Assembly: GCF_009755265.1 (NCBI RefSeq)
Contig: NZ_WPOO01000006.1
Span: forward strand, 1 to 64,000
Length of the DNA stretch: 64,000 nucleotides
DNA from: Adlercreutzia rubneri
Lineage (GTDB): Bacteria; Actinomycetota; Coriobacteriia; Coriobacteriales; Eggerthellaceae
Direction of reading: 5' to 3'
Program-made: the position numbers and the translations under genes
Notes under the pieces: generated by a model
What the model was told of the DNA's origin: nothing
Database searches by the model: none
The model's input: only the letters and a program-made list of their open reading frames with translations
In this document: piece after piece, positions 7,465-18,125 of the stretch
Numbering within the stretch: position 1 is the first letter of the stretch
Layout: each line of letters starts with the position of its first letter

Positions 7465-8078
7465 GTGTCATTGAGCTTTGCGGCGTGGTCCGACGATTCG
7501 TACTTCTCCATTGCCCGGGATTTTCTGGCGAACACCATAAGCGTTGAGACATTGGAGCGCGCGTTGTTCCTGGGCGGCCTGGGGTATCAGGTGGTCCTGA
7601 GGACGTCGCAAGTCTTCGGGGCTCTGTCAGGTACGGGCTGCGCAATTGCCGAGGGCGAACGGTGGAATCCCCTGCGCCCGAGCATGCGCAGGTGGTGCCG
7701 CGCGAGGACTACTGGCTAGGCTGGATCCTGGCGTGCTACCAGATGGAGACGGGACGCCCCTACCGCCAGGTGTTTGACGCCATTCCCTATGAAGAGCTTG
7801 CGGGCATGTTCTATCCGCTGCACGAGGCGCCCGAGGAGAAGTTCGTCGAGGCGCTCAACCATCGCCTGGCTGCGGCGCAGCTGCCCACCAGGCTCTATCG
7901 CCAGCGGAAGATCTGCGGAGTGTCGCAGAAGCAGCTGGCCGAGGCATCAGGCGTCGGCCTCCGCTCCATTCAGCTGTACGAGCAGCGCCAGAAGAACATC
8001 AACCACGCCGCCGCCGAGACCCTCTACCGCCTGGCCTTTGCCCTCCACTGCTCCATGGAGAATCTGTTAGAGCGGTAG
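7465..8078 (+). pseudogene. HTH (XRE) protein gene with probable single-base frameshift
   Basis: Two overlapping frames look like one ancestral gene. The first part, from GTG 7465 with AAAGGAAGG upstream, reads SLSFAAWSDDSYFSIARDFL..LGYQVVLRTSQVFGALSGTGCAIAEGERW. At about 7663-7665 the coding signal moves to the frame ESPAPEHAQVVPREDYWLGWILACYQMETGRPY..., which runs to 8078 and ends in an XRE helix-turn-helix (ICGVSQKQLAEASGVGLRSIQLYEQRQKNIN). Adding one G (TGG GAA) would restore a ~204-aa protein. The second part could still be made from the GTG at 7662. Role unknown; the shape recalls regulators or antitoxins. Confidence 0.6.
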
Positions 8079-8161
8079 GCTGAAAGCGGGGGTTGAACGG
8101 CGGAGTCAGCCGTACAGCTCGGGATGCCGGCCCTTCCTTTGTCATCTTTTATCACGCTTTA

Positions 8162-9055
8162 TCATCGGGTTTTCTCTGGCATCAAGCGCTCGCGTACGAG
8201 ATCGCAGAACAGGCGGGCGGCCGGGGTGAGCCAGTGGGTCTTGCGATGGCCGAGGTAGATGGGGAAGGTGCGCTTTCCGAAGGGGTCGGGAATCTCGACG
8301 AAGGTTCCGCGCGCCAGCTCGTCGGCGACGGCGAAGCGGGGGAAGACGGAAAAGCCCATGCCCATGGAAACGAGGCGTTTGATGGCCTGGGAACTCCAGA
8401 GCTCCATCGTCTCGGTGAGCGTCACGCCGCGTGCGTCCATGGTTTGCTCGAGGGCGATGCGGAACACGTTGTCGGGCTCGTCGATGATGAAGGGAAGGCC
8501 CGCTAGCTGCCCTGCGGACTGGAAGTCGGGGAGGGGTATACTCGGCGCGGCCACAAGGGTCGTGCGAATCTGCCCCACCTCTTCGATGGAGAAATCCTCG
8601 GGCTGCCAGTCGAAGGCATAGGTGAGCCCCAGGTCGCAGGAGCCGTCGCGCAGGTTCTCGGACACCTGGGCGCAGGTGCGGTCGCGCAGACGCAGCGCCA
8701 CGCCCGGGGCGCGCTCGCGAAACGCGGCGATCACCTCGTCGAGCGCATAGCACAGAAGCGTCTCGGCCAGATCGACCCGCAGCGTGCCCTGCAACGCCGT
8801 CTCCTCTGTGCCGAGGGCGGCCAGGCGGTCAGCGGCGGCGATGATCTCGGCGGCCTGGGCGAGCGCCTCGGCCCCTTTCTGCGTGAGCACCATGCGGCGC
8901 CCGATGCGCTCGAACAGCGGCAATCCTAAGTCGCGTTCGAGTTGCTTGATGTGCACCGTCACGGTCGACTGGGTGTAGCCCAGCCGGTCAGCGGCCTTGG
9001 CGTAGGTGCCGCAGGCCACGACGGCCTGGAAGGTGCGCAGGCATTTGATATCCAC
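8162..9055 (-). CDS. LysR-type transcriptional regulator
   Basis: 297 aa. The winged HTH is at residues 1-60 (FQAVVACGTYAKAADRLGYTQSTVTVHIKQLE), followed by the periplasmic-binding-like effector domain (LRVDLAETLLCYALDEVIAAFRE, GMGFSVFPRFAV). It is divergent from the LysE-type exporter and most likely controls it in response to an amino acid or related ligand, the usual LysR/LysE layout (family knowledge, not shown here). The 175-bp spacer carries an inverted repeat TGATTGA (9129-9135) / TCAATCA (9156-9162) that could be its binding site. Confidence 0.9.
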   Translation of the reverse strand: MDIKCLRTFQAVVACGTYAKAADRLGYTQSTVTVHIKQLERDLGLPLFERIGRRMVLTQKGAEALAQAAEIIAAADRLAALGTEETALQGTLRVDLAETLLCYALDEVIAAFRERAPGVALRLRDRTCAQVSENLRDGSCDLGLTYAFDWQPEDFSIEEVGQIRTTLVAAPSIPLPDFQSAGQLAGLPFIIDEPDNVFRIALEQTMDARGVTLTETMELWSSQAIKRLVSMGMGFSVFPRFAVADELARGTFVEIPDPFGKRTFPIYLGHRKTHWLTPAARLFCDLVRERLMPEKTR

Positions 9056-9128
9056 AGTGGTTCTCCTTTTCGGCGCGTTTCGCGGGCGGGGCGGCCTCGC
9101 CGCGCGCAGGTTCCAGCATACGCAACAT

Positions 9129-9162
9129 TGATTGATTTAGTTAAACATATTCTTCTCAATCA
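9129..9162. promoter_or_regulatory. Candidate LysR operator
   Basis: AT-rich inverted repeat TGATTGA..TCAATCA in the divergent LysR/LysE spacer, which is otherwise GC-rich. Confidence 0.4.
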
Positions 9163-9231
9163 TTCGTTATACAAATGGGTTGTGGCGCCCTATGCTAGAG
9201 CCAACGGAAAGACAGCGGAAGGGGAGCACCC

Positions 9232-9852
9232 ATGGAGGCAACGGAAATGACGATAGCGGCCACCCTGGCAGGGCTGGCGTTCTACTGTTTCGTGCAGGGC
9301 ATCACCCCGGGACCTGCGAACCTCTGCTCGCTGGCGACGACGCTGCGCTACGGTCGGACGCTTGCGCTACGCCAGTGGTACGGGCTCATCGCCGGCTTCT
9401 ACGCGGTGTCGTTCGCCTCGGTGCTGGTCGTGTGGACTGTAGGCCAGGTGGCGTCGGGCCTGATGGGGTGGCTCACCGTGGCGGGCGCGGTCTACGTGCT
9501 CTGGCTCGCCTGGACCATGGTGGCGCCCAGCCGGGAGGGGCACGCGCTATACGAGGCGAAGCCCACGGCGGCCTCGGGCTTCCTCTTGCAGATCACCAAC
9601 GTGAAGATACTGGTGCTGTGCCTGACGGCGCTGTGCTCCTACGTGCTTCCCCTGAGCGACCACCCGCTGGCGCTGGCGGCTGCGGGGCTGGTGATGCCCC
9701 TCATCGGCGTCGGCTGCAATCTGGCTTGGATATACGCGGGCGAGCTTTTGCGGTCGTTCTACGAACGGCATCGCCGCCGCGTGGACGGGGCGATGGCCGC
9801 CTCGCTCGCACTGTGCGCCGCGACCATGGTGGCGCCCCTGCTCGGAAGCTGA
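9232..9852 (+). CDS. LysE/RhtB-family amino-acid exporter
   Basis: 206-aa inner-membrane protein with about six hydrophobic segments. The N-terminal FVQGITPGPANLCSLATTLRYG matches the conserved TPGPN signature of LysE/RhtB exporters. The family moves amino acids or their derivatives out of the cell. Two starts are possible: ATG 9232, used here, with GGGGAGC upstream, or ATG 9247 with GGAGG just ahead. Its 3' neighbour is a short-chain dehydrogenase remnant. Confidence 0.88.
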   Translation: MEATEMTIAATLAGLAFYCFVQGITPGPANLCSLATTLRYGRTLALRQWYGLIAGFYAVSFASVLVVWTVGQVASGLMGWLTVAGAVYVLWLAWTMVAPSREGHALYEAKPTAASGFLLQITNVKILVLCLTALCSYVLPLSDHPLALAAAGLVMPLIGVGCNLAWIYAGELLRSFYERHRRRVDGAMAASLALCAATMVAPLLGS

Positions 9853-9911
9853 GACCCCGCGGCAGCGGGCGCGAAGCGAGTTGCGTGAGCTCCTTTTGGC
9901 TTAGAAATCAC

Positions 9912-10278
9912 GGTTTTGTTACCGTGTACAACGACACGTCCAAACCCGACAGCTACCAGTCGATGATCGACACGGTGGTGGCTGCCGAGGGACGCATCGA
10001 CGGGCTCGTGAACAACTTCGGCGGCACGAACCCCGCCGAGGACAAGGACCTGCTGAGCACCTCCTACGAGCACTTCCTCGCCGGGGTGGATGCGAACGTG
10101 GGCAGCGTGTTCCTCGGCTGTCAGGCGGCCGCGCGCGAGATGGCGAAGACCGGCGGCGGTGTGCTTCCTCGGCGACGAGAGCGCTGCCACCACCGGCCAA
10201 CTCATCGAGGTGGCCGGCGGCTTCGGCCTGGCCACGCCCATCTACGCCGACGCTATGGACGCCGCCGTGGCACGATAG
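9912..10278 (+). pseudogene. Short-chain dehydrogenase/reductase remnant
   Basis: Two SDR pieces in different frames. From ~9912 to ~10164: FVTVYNDTSKPDSYQSMIDT, DGRIDGLVNNFGGTN-type block (GLVNNFGG is the SDR NNAG region), then FLGCQAAAREMAKTGGG. After a junction near 10160 the frame changes to FLGDESAATTGQ, then GGFGLATPIYADAMD, the SDR C-terminus. The N-terminal nucleotide-binding part and the catalytic Ser/Tyr/Lys segment are both absent. The C-terminal GGFGLATP tail and NNFGG recall hydroxysteroid dehydrogenases of Eggerthella-type bacteria, from memory only, so a lost bile-acid enzyme is possible. Confidence 0.7.
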
Positions 10279-10313
10279 GGTGCTGCTTACCGCAGCGCGC
10301 GCATATCCAACGT

Positions 10314-10337
10314 AGGGGACAGCTTCAGCCGTCCGCC
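10314..10337. repeat. Degenerate palindromic unit (GTAGGGG family)
   Basis: GTAGGGGACAGCTTCAGC then CGTCC gives an imperfect inverted repeat (GGACAGCT / AGCCGTCC). It resembles the better units at 21717, 29766 and 40532. Confidence 0.4.
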
Positions 10338-10377
10338 TTTCAGCGTGCATGGCGTCGCCTTGCGTCATCCAAAACCA

Positions 10378-10409
10378 AGGGTCCCGCAGCATATTGCCTG
10401 CGGGACCCT
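10378..10409 (-). terminator. Hairpin terminator after flavoprotein gene
   Basis: Perfect 12-bp stem AGGGTCCCGCAG (10378-10389) / CTGCGGGACCCT (10398-10409). Read leftward it is followed by TTGGTTTTGG, so it most likely ends the minus-strand flavoprotein transcript. Confidence 0.7.
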
Positions 10410-10464
10410 GCTCGATTATGCGGCGCGACGGGGAGGGAGGCGCGCGCCGCTGTATCGCGAATCG

Positions 10465-12192
10465 TTAGGCGAGGCTCGCCACGTATTCGGCGGTGAACTT
10501 ACCCTGGGTGACGGCGAAGGCGATGGAAACGCCGCACAGTGCCGTGGTGTACTGAATACCGAAGCGGCTGCCCGCGGTGTTTCCGGCGGCGAACAGGCCG
10601 GGAATGGGGCGGAAGGTCTCGCGGGCGAGCACCTGGCCGTTCTCGTCGATGGCCACGCCCGATGTGTTGCAGAGCATGCCGCCCAGAGATTTTTCGCCCT
10701 TATAGGCGTAGTAGGGCGGCTGGTTCACGGCGAACATGAGCGACTTCTCCTTGCCGAAATCCTCATCGAGACCCGTGGCGCATAGTTCGTTGTAGCGTTC
10801 GATGGAGGCAACGAAATTGTCCAACGTCTCTCCCTCGTAGCCTAGATAGCCGCCGAGTGTTGCATAGTCGTCGGCGGCGTAGACGACGGGATTAGTGTCG
10901 GCGCCCGAGCCCTCGGCGCCGCCAGCAACGGCCGCCTCCAGCAGGGCCGGAAGCCCGTCCATGCCGCCATTGGGGTAGTCGATGCCCATGTGACATGCCG
11001 GTTGGGCCTTGATCAGCGCCTCGTAGTTGCTATCGAACACATTGGCGACCGGTCCCTGAGGTTGGAGCGCGCCTGCATAGGCCGCCCATTCCATAAAGCC
11101 GAATCCCTCATTGCAGTACCGCTTGCCGTCGGCGTTGATCCAGAGCGAGGCAGCCGACCCCAACGGATCCATGGGGCTGTCGCAGGGGTAGTAGTAATCG
11201 CCGCCCATGGAAGACTGGTACGGATCCAGCTGCCCGCCGGCCCAGTAGCACAACTTCAGGCCGTCGCCCTGATAGCCGGAGCTGATGATCTCTCCGTCGT
11301 CGCCGATCATGTTGGTGATCTGACTCAGTAGTTCCTTGGCCATTTCCTGGTTGCCGGAGTAATCGCCGGCGGCCACGATGACGCCCTTGGAGGCCGCCAC
11401 CTTAACATAGGAGCCGTCCTCCTTCTGGCCGATAGCGCCGGTAACGGCTCCGTCGGCATCGGTGGTCAGCTGCTGCGCGGGGCAGCCCCAATAGATCTGC
11501 GCGCCCGCGTCCAGGCCTACCTGCAGTAAGTTACCGAGAATCTTCTCCTGGACAGGCATGGTGGAAGCGGTGCCGATATAGGTGCCCAAGCCGTTCTTGA
11601 AGGTCGTGTAAGACTCATCGGTGGGGTAGAACTGGATCTCCAGAGCGTCGCGCTCCTCCTGGGTAAGGCAGTCGATGTACCAGTCGAAGGCCTCGCCGCA
11701 CGTGTTGGTGAATTTGCGGGCCAGGGCGGCGTTGGATCGGTTTGCCGCGCGAAGCTGCCAATTGTTGAGGAATTCAATGGGATCAACCCCGTTCACGCCG
11801 CGCTCGCGCAAGAATTCGGAGTTGATATGGCCGAAATGCCCCATGCCAAGGCACGTGTGATTGTCCTCGGGGTGCGCTTCCATGGCGATGACCTTCGCGC
11901 CCGCCTCGGCGGCTGCGCGGAAAGCTGCGCATCCGCTAAAGCTGAGGCCGATAACGAGCACGTCGCAGTCAGCCGTCTCGGCGATGGAGTCCTCTGCGAT
12001 AGGCTCGGGAGCTGTGCGCCAGCTGCTTGCGGGCGCCGAGGATCCCGCAGTGCCCGCGGCGCTATCGGACGAGTCGCTGGTGGCGGGGGCGGACGGTGCG
12101 CAGCCGAACATGCCGGCGGCGGCGAGCCCCGCAGCTCCGATGCCCGCACCTTTCAAAAAATTACGACGCGTGCATTTCTGGGTGTCTTCCAT
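10465..12192 (-). CDS. Tat-exported FAD-dependent reductase (fumarate-reductase flavoprotein family)
   Basis: 575 aa. The N-terminus holds a twin-arginine signal (CTRRNFLKGAGIGAA) ending in a lipobox-like LAAAGMFGC, so it may be an exported lipoprotein. Next is an FAD-binding dinucleotide fold (CDVLVIGLSFSGCAAFRAA), a capping domain (GHINSEFLRERG, NTCGEAFDWYID) and the family C-terminus (PIPGLFAAGNTAGSRFG). Relatives reduce fumarate, urocanate or other alpha,beta-unsaturated compounds as electron acceptors outside the membrane. No haem motif (CXXCH) is present, so electrons must come from a separate donor. Divergent from a membrane LuxR regulator that probably controls it. Substrate unknown. 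Confidence 0.88.
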   Translation of the reverse strand: MEDTQKCTRRNFLKGAGIGAAGLAAAGMFGCAPSAPATSDSSDSAAGTAGSSAPASSWRTAPEPIAEDSIAETADCDVLVIGLSFSGCAAFRAAAEAGAKVIAMEAHPEDNHTCLGMGHFGHINSEFLRERGVNGVDPIEFLNNWQLRAANRSNAALARKFTNTCGEAFDWYIDCLTQEERDALEIQFYPTDESYTTFKNGLGTYIGTASTMPVQEKILGNLLQVGLDAGAQIYWGCPAQQLTTDADGAVTGAIGQKEDGSYVKVAASKGVIVAAGDYSGNQEMAKELLSQITNMIGDDGEIISSGYQGDGLKLCYWAGGQLDPYQSSMGGDYYYPCDSPMDPLGSAASLWINADGKRYCNEGFGFMEWAAYAGALQPQGPVANVFDSNYEALIKAQPACHMGIDYPNGGMDGLPALLEAAVAGGAEGSGADTNPVVYAADDYATLGGYLGYEGETLDNFVASIERYNELCATGLDEDFGKEKSLMFAVNQPPYYAYKGEKSLGGMLCNTSGVAIDENGQVLARETFRPIPGLFAAGNTAGSRFGIQYTTALCGVSIAFAVTQGKFTAEYVASLA

Positions 12193-12399
12193 AGTTCCCT
12201 CCTTGGATCGGTGGTAGACGAGGTGCCCGAATCGGCGGCCTCGCTTTCCATCATCGGTTCACGGGGGCGTTCTGCCTATACTCGAAACAGGGTAAACCCC
12301 TAACGAGAACCAGGTATTTTTCTCATGTGAGCTCGTCATTTCAGGTTAATCAGGTAGGATGAAGGTAGAGTGACGTTACTAATAGTGGGGAGGGATTTC

Positions 12400-13824
12400 G
12401 TGATTCGCCGACAAGAAGCTGCTCGGGCGGCGGCTTTGTTTTTGTCATTCGCTGCCTTTTTCATGACGTGTCCGCTGACTCTGTGGGATGCTGCGCTTTT
12501 CGCCCAGATCTCTATCGATCGCGCGGTGGAGGTCCTTGCGATTAACGGACTGATGGCAACAAGCGCCGTGCTGGCGGTAGGCACGGGGCTGTGGTCGATG
12601 GCCCGAGATTCCGTGCGCATGATGCCCGCTGCGACGGTGCTGGGAGGAGTGGCCTATGCCTTGGGAGGGTCGGCCTATGCGCTCGTGCAGACGCTTGCCC
12701 TGCCGGTCGGCCCGGCTGGCATCTGCGTTATCAGCGTCGCTATGGGTTTTGGATTAGCGATGCTCGTGCTCGGTTGGTGTCGCGTTCTCTGTCCGTTTGG
12801 GCTGAAACGCTCGCTTCTGGGCATGAGCATCGCATGCGCGATGGCGACATTCGTCGAGCTTGGCTTCGAAGCCGGTCTTCTGCCAGCGCGCGAAGGGGCA
12901 TTCGCCGTACTTCTGTGGCTCGGTGTCGCCGGTCCGGTTTGGAGCGCCTGCAAGGGAGTTGGGGAAATCCCTGCCGTTGACGACACGGTAGGAGATCACC
13001 TGTGGGAGTCTATGCGCACCATGGTGCTCAATCCGTGCCTGGGCCTATTCCTGTTTCTCTTTATCATGAGCGCGCGGGAATTCGTGTTCATGGAATATGA
13101 GCACATTGGGGCAATCTCGGTCATAGGCGCCGCGGGAATTGCCGTCGCTCTCGTGCGGTTTTGGCCGCGTTTTTCACTCGGCACCGTTTACCGGACGCTT
13201 CTGCCCAGTGCGGCCGCATTTTTCATCGTGCTGAGCAGCTTTCCCGTTGGCAGTGTCTCGTTTGGTGCGGGGTTCCTCGTGTCTCATATTCTTATGGCTG
13301 CTATCGCCCTGCTTGCCCTGGCGTCGTTGTGCGCGGTGGCGCGGGCTGGGGAATTCTCCTCAGTGTTCGTGGGTTCCATACTGTGCGTGGCGACAAGCCT
13401 CGCAGTGTTGCTCGGCACCAACGTGGCGCAGGTTGTTCCCGATGACGATGCTCTCGGCGCCATCCTCCTCGTGTGTGCGATGGCTTATTTCGTTTATGTG
13501 CTTGCCTCACCCTTGGTCGACTACCATCGTCTGCTTCGGGAGGGAGAGGAAGGGGAAGAGGTGCGCGAAAGGGACGGTCTGCCGCAACCTCACAGTGACG
13601 TTCTATGCGCCGCTTTGGCCGAGGAGCGAAACCTGTCGGCACGCGAGAGGGAGATTTTGCCCTATATAGCTCGCGGGCACCGTCCTGCCTACGTGGCCGA
13701 TATGCTCTGCATCTCCGAACATACGGTGCGCACCCACCTGCGGAACATATACCGCAAACTGGGAGTAGGGTCTCGTGAAGAGCTCATCCAGCTTGTCGAG
13801 AACGTGCAGAGTGCAAATAGGTAG
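12400..13824 (+). CDS. LuxR-type regulator with N-terminal membrane domain
   Basis: About 474 aa. The N-terminal ~380 residues are hydrophobic with roughly ten or more membrane segments (ALFLSFAAFFMTCPLTLWD, LAVGTGLWSM, FLFLFIMSAREF). The C-terminus is a LuxR/GerE helix-turn-helix (LSAREREILPYIARGH, ISEHTVRTHLRNIYRKLGV). This membrane-sensor LuxR type is common beside respiratory flavoproteins and molybdoenzymes in Eggerthellaceae (general knowledge). GTG 12400 was chosen because GGGGAGGGA precedes it; a GTG at 12370 is possible. It likely activates the divergent flavoprotein gene across a ~200-bp spacer. Confidence 0.87.
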   Translation: MIRRQEAARAAALFLSFAAFFMTCPLTLWDAALFAQISIDRAVEVLAINGLMATSAVLAVGTGLWSMARDSVRMMPAATVLGGVAYALGGSAYALVQTLALPVGPAGICVISVAMGFGLAMLVLGWCRVLCPFGLKRSLLGMSIACAMATFVELGFEAGLLPAREGAFAVLLWLGVAGPVWSACKGVGEIPAVDDTVGDHLWESMRTMVLNPCLGLFLFLFIMSAREFVFMEYEHIGAISVIGAAGIAVALVRFWPRFSLGTVYRTLLPSAAAFFIVLSSFPVGSVSFGAGFLVSHILMAAIALLALASLCAVARAGEFSSVFVGSILCVATSLAVLLGTNVAQVVPDDDALGAILLVCAMAYFVYVLASPLVDYHRLLREGEEGEEVRERDGLPQPHSDVLCAALAEERNLSAREREILPYIARGHRPAYVADMLCISEHTVRTHLRNIYRKLGVGSREELIQLVENVQSANR

Positions 13825-13925
13825 CCGCTTGAATTGCGAGCGAAAAGCGGTCGCCGGCTTTCCCGGGTTTGCCCGATGTCCTTCAACCCAACGTAGGGCG
13901 CGGCGCGCGGCGGCCCTCGGGCGTC

Positions 13926-14900
13926 CTAGCAGCGGAAGCGCTTGCGCCAGGCGGCGGGGGAACAGCCCTGCTCGCGGGTGAAGGCGGTGGTGAAGCTGCT
14001 CGGCCGCGGGTAGCCCACTGCCCTCCCGATCTCGGCGAGGGGCATATCGGTGCCAGCGAGCAGGTCGGATGCGCGGTTCATGCGCAGCTGTCGCAGATCC
14101 TCGGCCACTCCACGCCCCGTTTCCTCCTTGTAGACGGCGGCGAGGCGCGTGCGGCTCACGCACAACTCGCGGGCGATGGAATCCAGGGTGAGGGGAGCGT
14201 CAAGGTGTTGCTCCATGATGGCATGGGCCTTGTGGATGAGCTGCGCCGCCGTGCGCGTCCCCTCGGCGCGAGCGGCCCACGCGGCGCCCTCCGCCGTCTC
14301 TATCAGGCAAGCGACTGCCTCGGCCATGAGCGCCGCAAGGCGAAAGCCGGTGGCCGGCGCATTGGCCGAGCGCGCATCCAGCCGATTGAGCATGGCGCTC
14401 ACGTGGGGTGCCCTCAAGGGCAGCGACGACTCGGTGAGGCGCTCGAGCAGCTCGTCGGCGCCGGTTCCCTGATCGCGGGCCACCTGCTCGATGAAGCGCG
14501 GGGTGAAGCAGAGCGAGCGCGAGGCGTAGGCGCAGCCAGGTTTCAGCTGGTAGGAATAGGAGCCGGCCCCCTGACGGTACATGACCAGATCCGACGCGTC
14601 GGTAGGGAAGGTGGGGTAGGGCATCGTCTCCAGGCTGCTCGGCGACATGGAGCCGAGGCAGAAATAGCCCGGTCCACAGCTGGTGAGGCTCGAGCCGTCA
14701 CTCACCGTCAGATCGAGTACGGTGACCAGGCAATCGCGACCCAGGCCGGTCATCCAGGCGCTGCCGGAGCCCCGTGCGGGATCAAGCTGCGACACCACCC
14801 CGCACCGTCGTGCCCGCGGTTCCATCTGCAGCGTCTCGAGCTGCGGCACGAAAAGATGGTGCAGGTTCTCGTCGATGTTCGCGAGCGCTGGGGCCTTCAT
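13926..14900 (-). CDS. AraC-family transcriptional regulator
   Basis: 324 aa from ATG 14900, which follows GGGAAGGATC; two in-frame ATGs further upstream lack a site. The C-terminal ~100 residues form the two AraC helix-turn-helices (LTLDSIARELCVSRTRLAAVYKEET and MPLAEIGRAVGYPRPSSFTTAFTREQG). The N-terminal ~200 residues are an effector domain with no clear match. It is divergent from the ECF/ABC transporter operon. AraC regulators of this kind beside chelate importers, such as YbtA, sense the chelate, so control of that operon by its substrate is a reasonable inference. Confidence 0.88.
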   Translation of the reverse strand: MKAPALANIDENLHHLFVPQLETLQMEPRARRCGVVSQLDPARGSGSAWMTGLGRDCLVTVLDLTVSDGSSLTSCGPGYFCLGSMSPSSLETMPYPTFPTDASDLVMYRQGAGSYSYQLKPGCAYASRSLCFTPRFIEQVARDQGTGADELLERLTESSLPLRAPHVSAMLNRLDARSANAPATGFRLAALMAEAVACLIETAEGAAWAARAEGTRTAAQLIHKAHAIMEQHLDAPLTLDSIARELCVSRTRLAAVYKEETGRGVAEDLRQLRMNRASDLLAGTDMPLAEIGRAVGYPRPSSFTTAFTREQGCSPAAWRKRFRC

Positions 14901-15084
14901 GATCCTTCCCGTCGTTTCCATTCCGTCCGAAGTTCTTTCGCATTCGTCCAAAAGTTAACCATCAATAACATTCATAGCAGATCGCATGATAAATTATCCG
15001 ACTGAAACTTTCAAGAAGAGCACGGCGGTGCGGCGGGAGAGTGCCTGCGAACGTCGATGCGCAGGGCGAAAGGGAAGTCGGAAC

Positions 15085-15896
15085 GTGGAAGGTACACTGG
15101 ATCGGGGTGAGGGGGCACCCTGCGTCATGGGGATAGATGAACGGGAGAGCGCATCGCCCTCGGCCTCGGCGCGCGGAGGTGCCCTGCTGTTTGCGGGTGG
15201 CGAGAAGAGCCGCCGCCGCGTGGATCCGCGGGCGGCCCTTGTGACGCTCGTGCTGCTCAATGTGGCCGTATTCGTGTCGGGTGCGAAGGCGGTGGAACTG
15301 ATCGCGGTGGCGGCCGATGCCCTGCTCATGATGTGGTGCCATCGCGGACGTCTCGCCTGCGCGTGGGTGGCGGCCTATGCGGTAATCTCGCTGATTTCCC
15401 TCGCCTGCATCCTCGGCGGTCCCTTCTTCATGCCGGTGGGCGCCTGCTTGCTCATGCTCGCGCGCCTGTTCCCCACGGCCATGTTCGCCGCGGCGCTCAT
15501 CTCCACCACGTATCTGGGCGAGCTCGCCTTTGCGTTGCAGTCTTTCGGCCTCACGGGTCGCATGACGGTGGCCGTGTGCGTGGGACTGCGCTTCTTCCCT
15601 ACCATCGCGCGGGAGGCGCGGGCGGTGCGCGAGGCCATGCTCACCCGCGGCATCCGCCTTACCCCGGCGGCCATCGTGACGAACCCGGTGGGGCTTCTGG
15701 AGAACTTCATGGTGCCCTACATCCATCGCATCTCGCTCGTGGCCGACGAGCTCGGCGATGCGGTGATGGCCCGCGGCGTGGAGACGTCGCGGCCGCGCAC
15801 GAGCTACCACGAGCTGCGGGTAACGCCGCTCGACGGGGTGGTCGTTGCCGTTGCGGCGCTGCTGGCTGTTGCCGCCGTGGCGGGAAAGGTGCTCTC

Positions 15897-15900
<4 letters not shown>
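15085..15900 (+). CDS. ecfT: ECF transporter transmembrane (T) component
   Basis: About 271 aa with four to six membrane segments. Residues ending in the cytoplasmic coupling region (TIAREARAVREAMLTRGI..) carry the ARG-type coupling motifs of EcfT/CbiQ proteins (second one near MARGVE). The start is uncertain: GTG 15085 follows AAGGGAAG; ATG 15127 is an alternative. It overlaps the ATPase gene by ATGA (15897-15900). It is the first gene of a five-gene operon: T, A, S, then two ABC half-transporters. Confidence 0.86.
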
Positions 15901-17447
<1,547 letters not shown>

Positions 17448-17486
17448 ATCTCTTAGGTACCCATCCCAACGGAAAGGATTGAATCT

Positions 17487-18116
17487 ATGGCAGCAACGAC
17501 AACGACGGCAGCGGCAACGGCGGTGGCGGGTTCTCCCGCCCGGCTCACCGCGAAGGACATCGTGCTTTTGGCGGTGTTCGGCGTGGTCACCTTCTTCGTG
17601 ATGATGATCGTGGCCATGGTGTGCAGCTTCAGCACCGATATGGCCTGGTGGACCCATGCTATCGGCTCCATCCCCGCCGGTATTGTGTGGGCCTATCTCA
17701 TGGCGCGGGTGCCCAAGCGCGGCTCTGCTCTTATCGCCGGCGCCATCATGGCGCTGCTCGGCTTCGTCATGGGCATGGCCTGGACGGGGCCGGTGGGCAT
17801 GCTCGTCGGCGCGGTGCTTTGCGAGCTGATCATGATCGCGGGTAAGCGGGCGAAGTGGTCGATCGCGGTGGGCTTCGCCGTGCTCGTGGTGTGCTGGTGG
17901 TTCGGCCAGATCTCCCTCATTCTGTTCGCGAGCGAGAGCTACGTGCAGATGGTCATCGACATGGGCATGACCGCGGAGTACGGCCAGGGCCTCATCGACT
18001 GGGTTCACAGTCCCGTCTTCCCCGTATGCGGCTGCGTGACGGCAGTCTGCGCGCTGCTCGGCAGCTGGCTGGGCATGCGCATCTTCCAGAAGCACTTCGC
18101 GAGGATCGCGGCCTAA
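17487..18116 (+). CDS. ECF transporter substrate-binding (S) component, MptD type
   Basis: 209-aa membrane protein with about five or six hydrophobic segments (VLLAVFGVVTFFVMMIVAMV, IPAGIVWAYLMARVPKRGSALIAGAIMALLGFVMG). Length, the KRG loop and position directly after EcfT and EcfA fit the MptD/Trep_Strep family of S components. The ligand is not known for the family as a whole. AAAGGATTG precedes the ATG. Ten bp separate it from the first exporter-type half-transporter gene. Confidence 0.82.
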   Translation: MAATTTTAAATAVAGSPARLTAKDIVLLAVFGVVTFFVMMIVAMVCSFSTDMAWWTHAIGSIPAGIVWAYLMARVPKRGSALIAGAIMALLGFVMGMAWTGPVGMLVGAVLCELIMIAGKRAKWSIAVGFAVLVVCWWFGQISLILFASESYVQMVIDMGMTAEYGQGLIDWVHSPVFPVCGCVTAVCALLGSWLGMRIFQKHFARIAA

Positions 18117-18125
18117 GGGGGAACA

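Noticed and set aside
7286..7538. N-terminal extension of the flavoprotein frame to a start at 7538
   Set aside because: The extension is the exact antisense of LuxR regulator codons and precedes a Tat signal that should be near the N-terminus.
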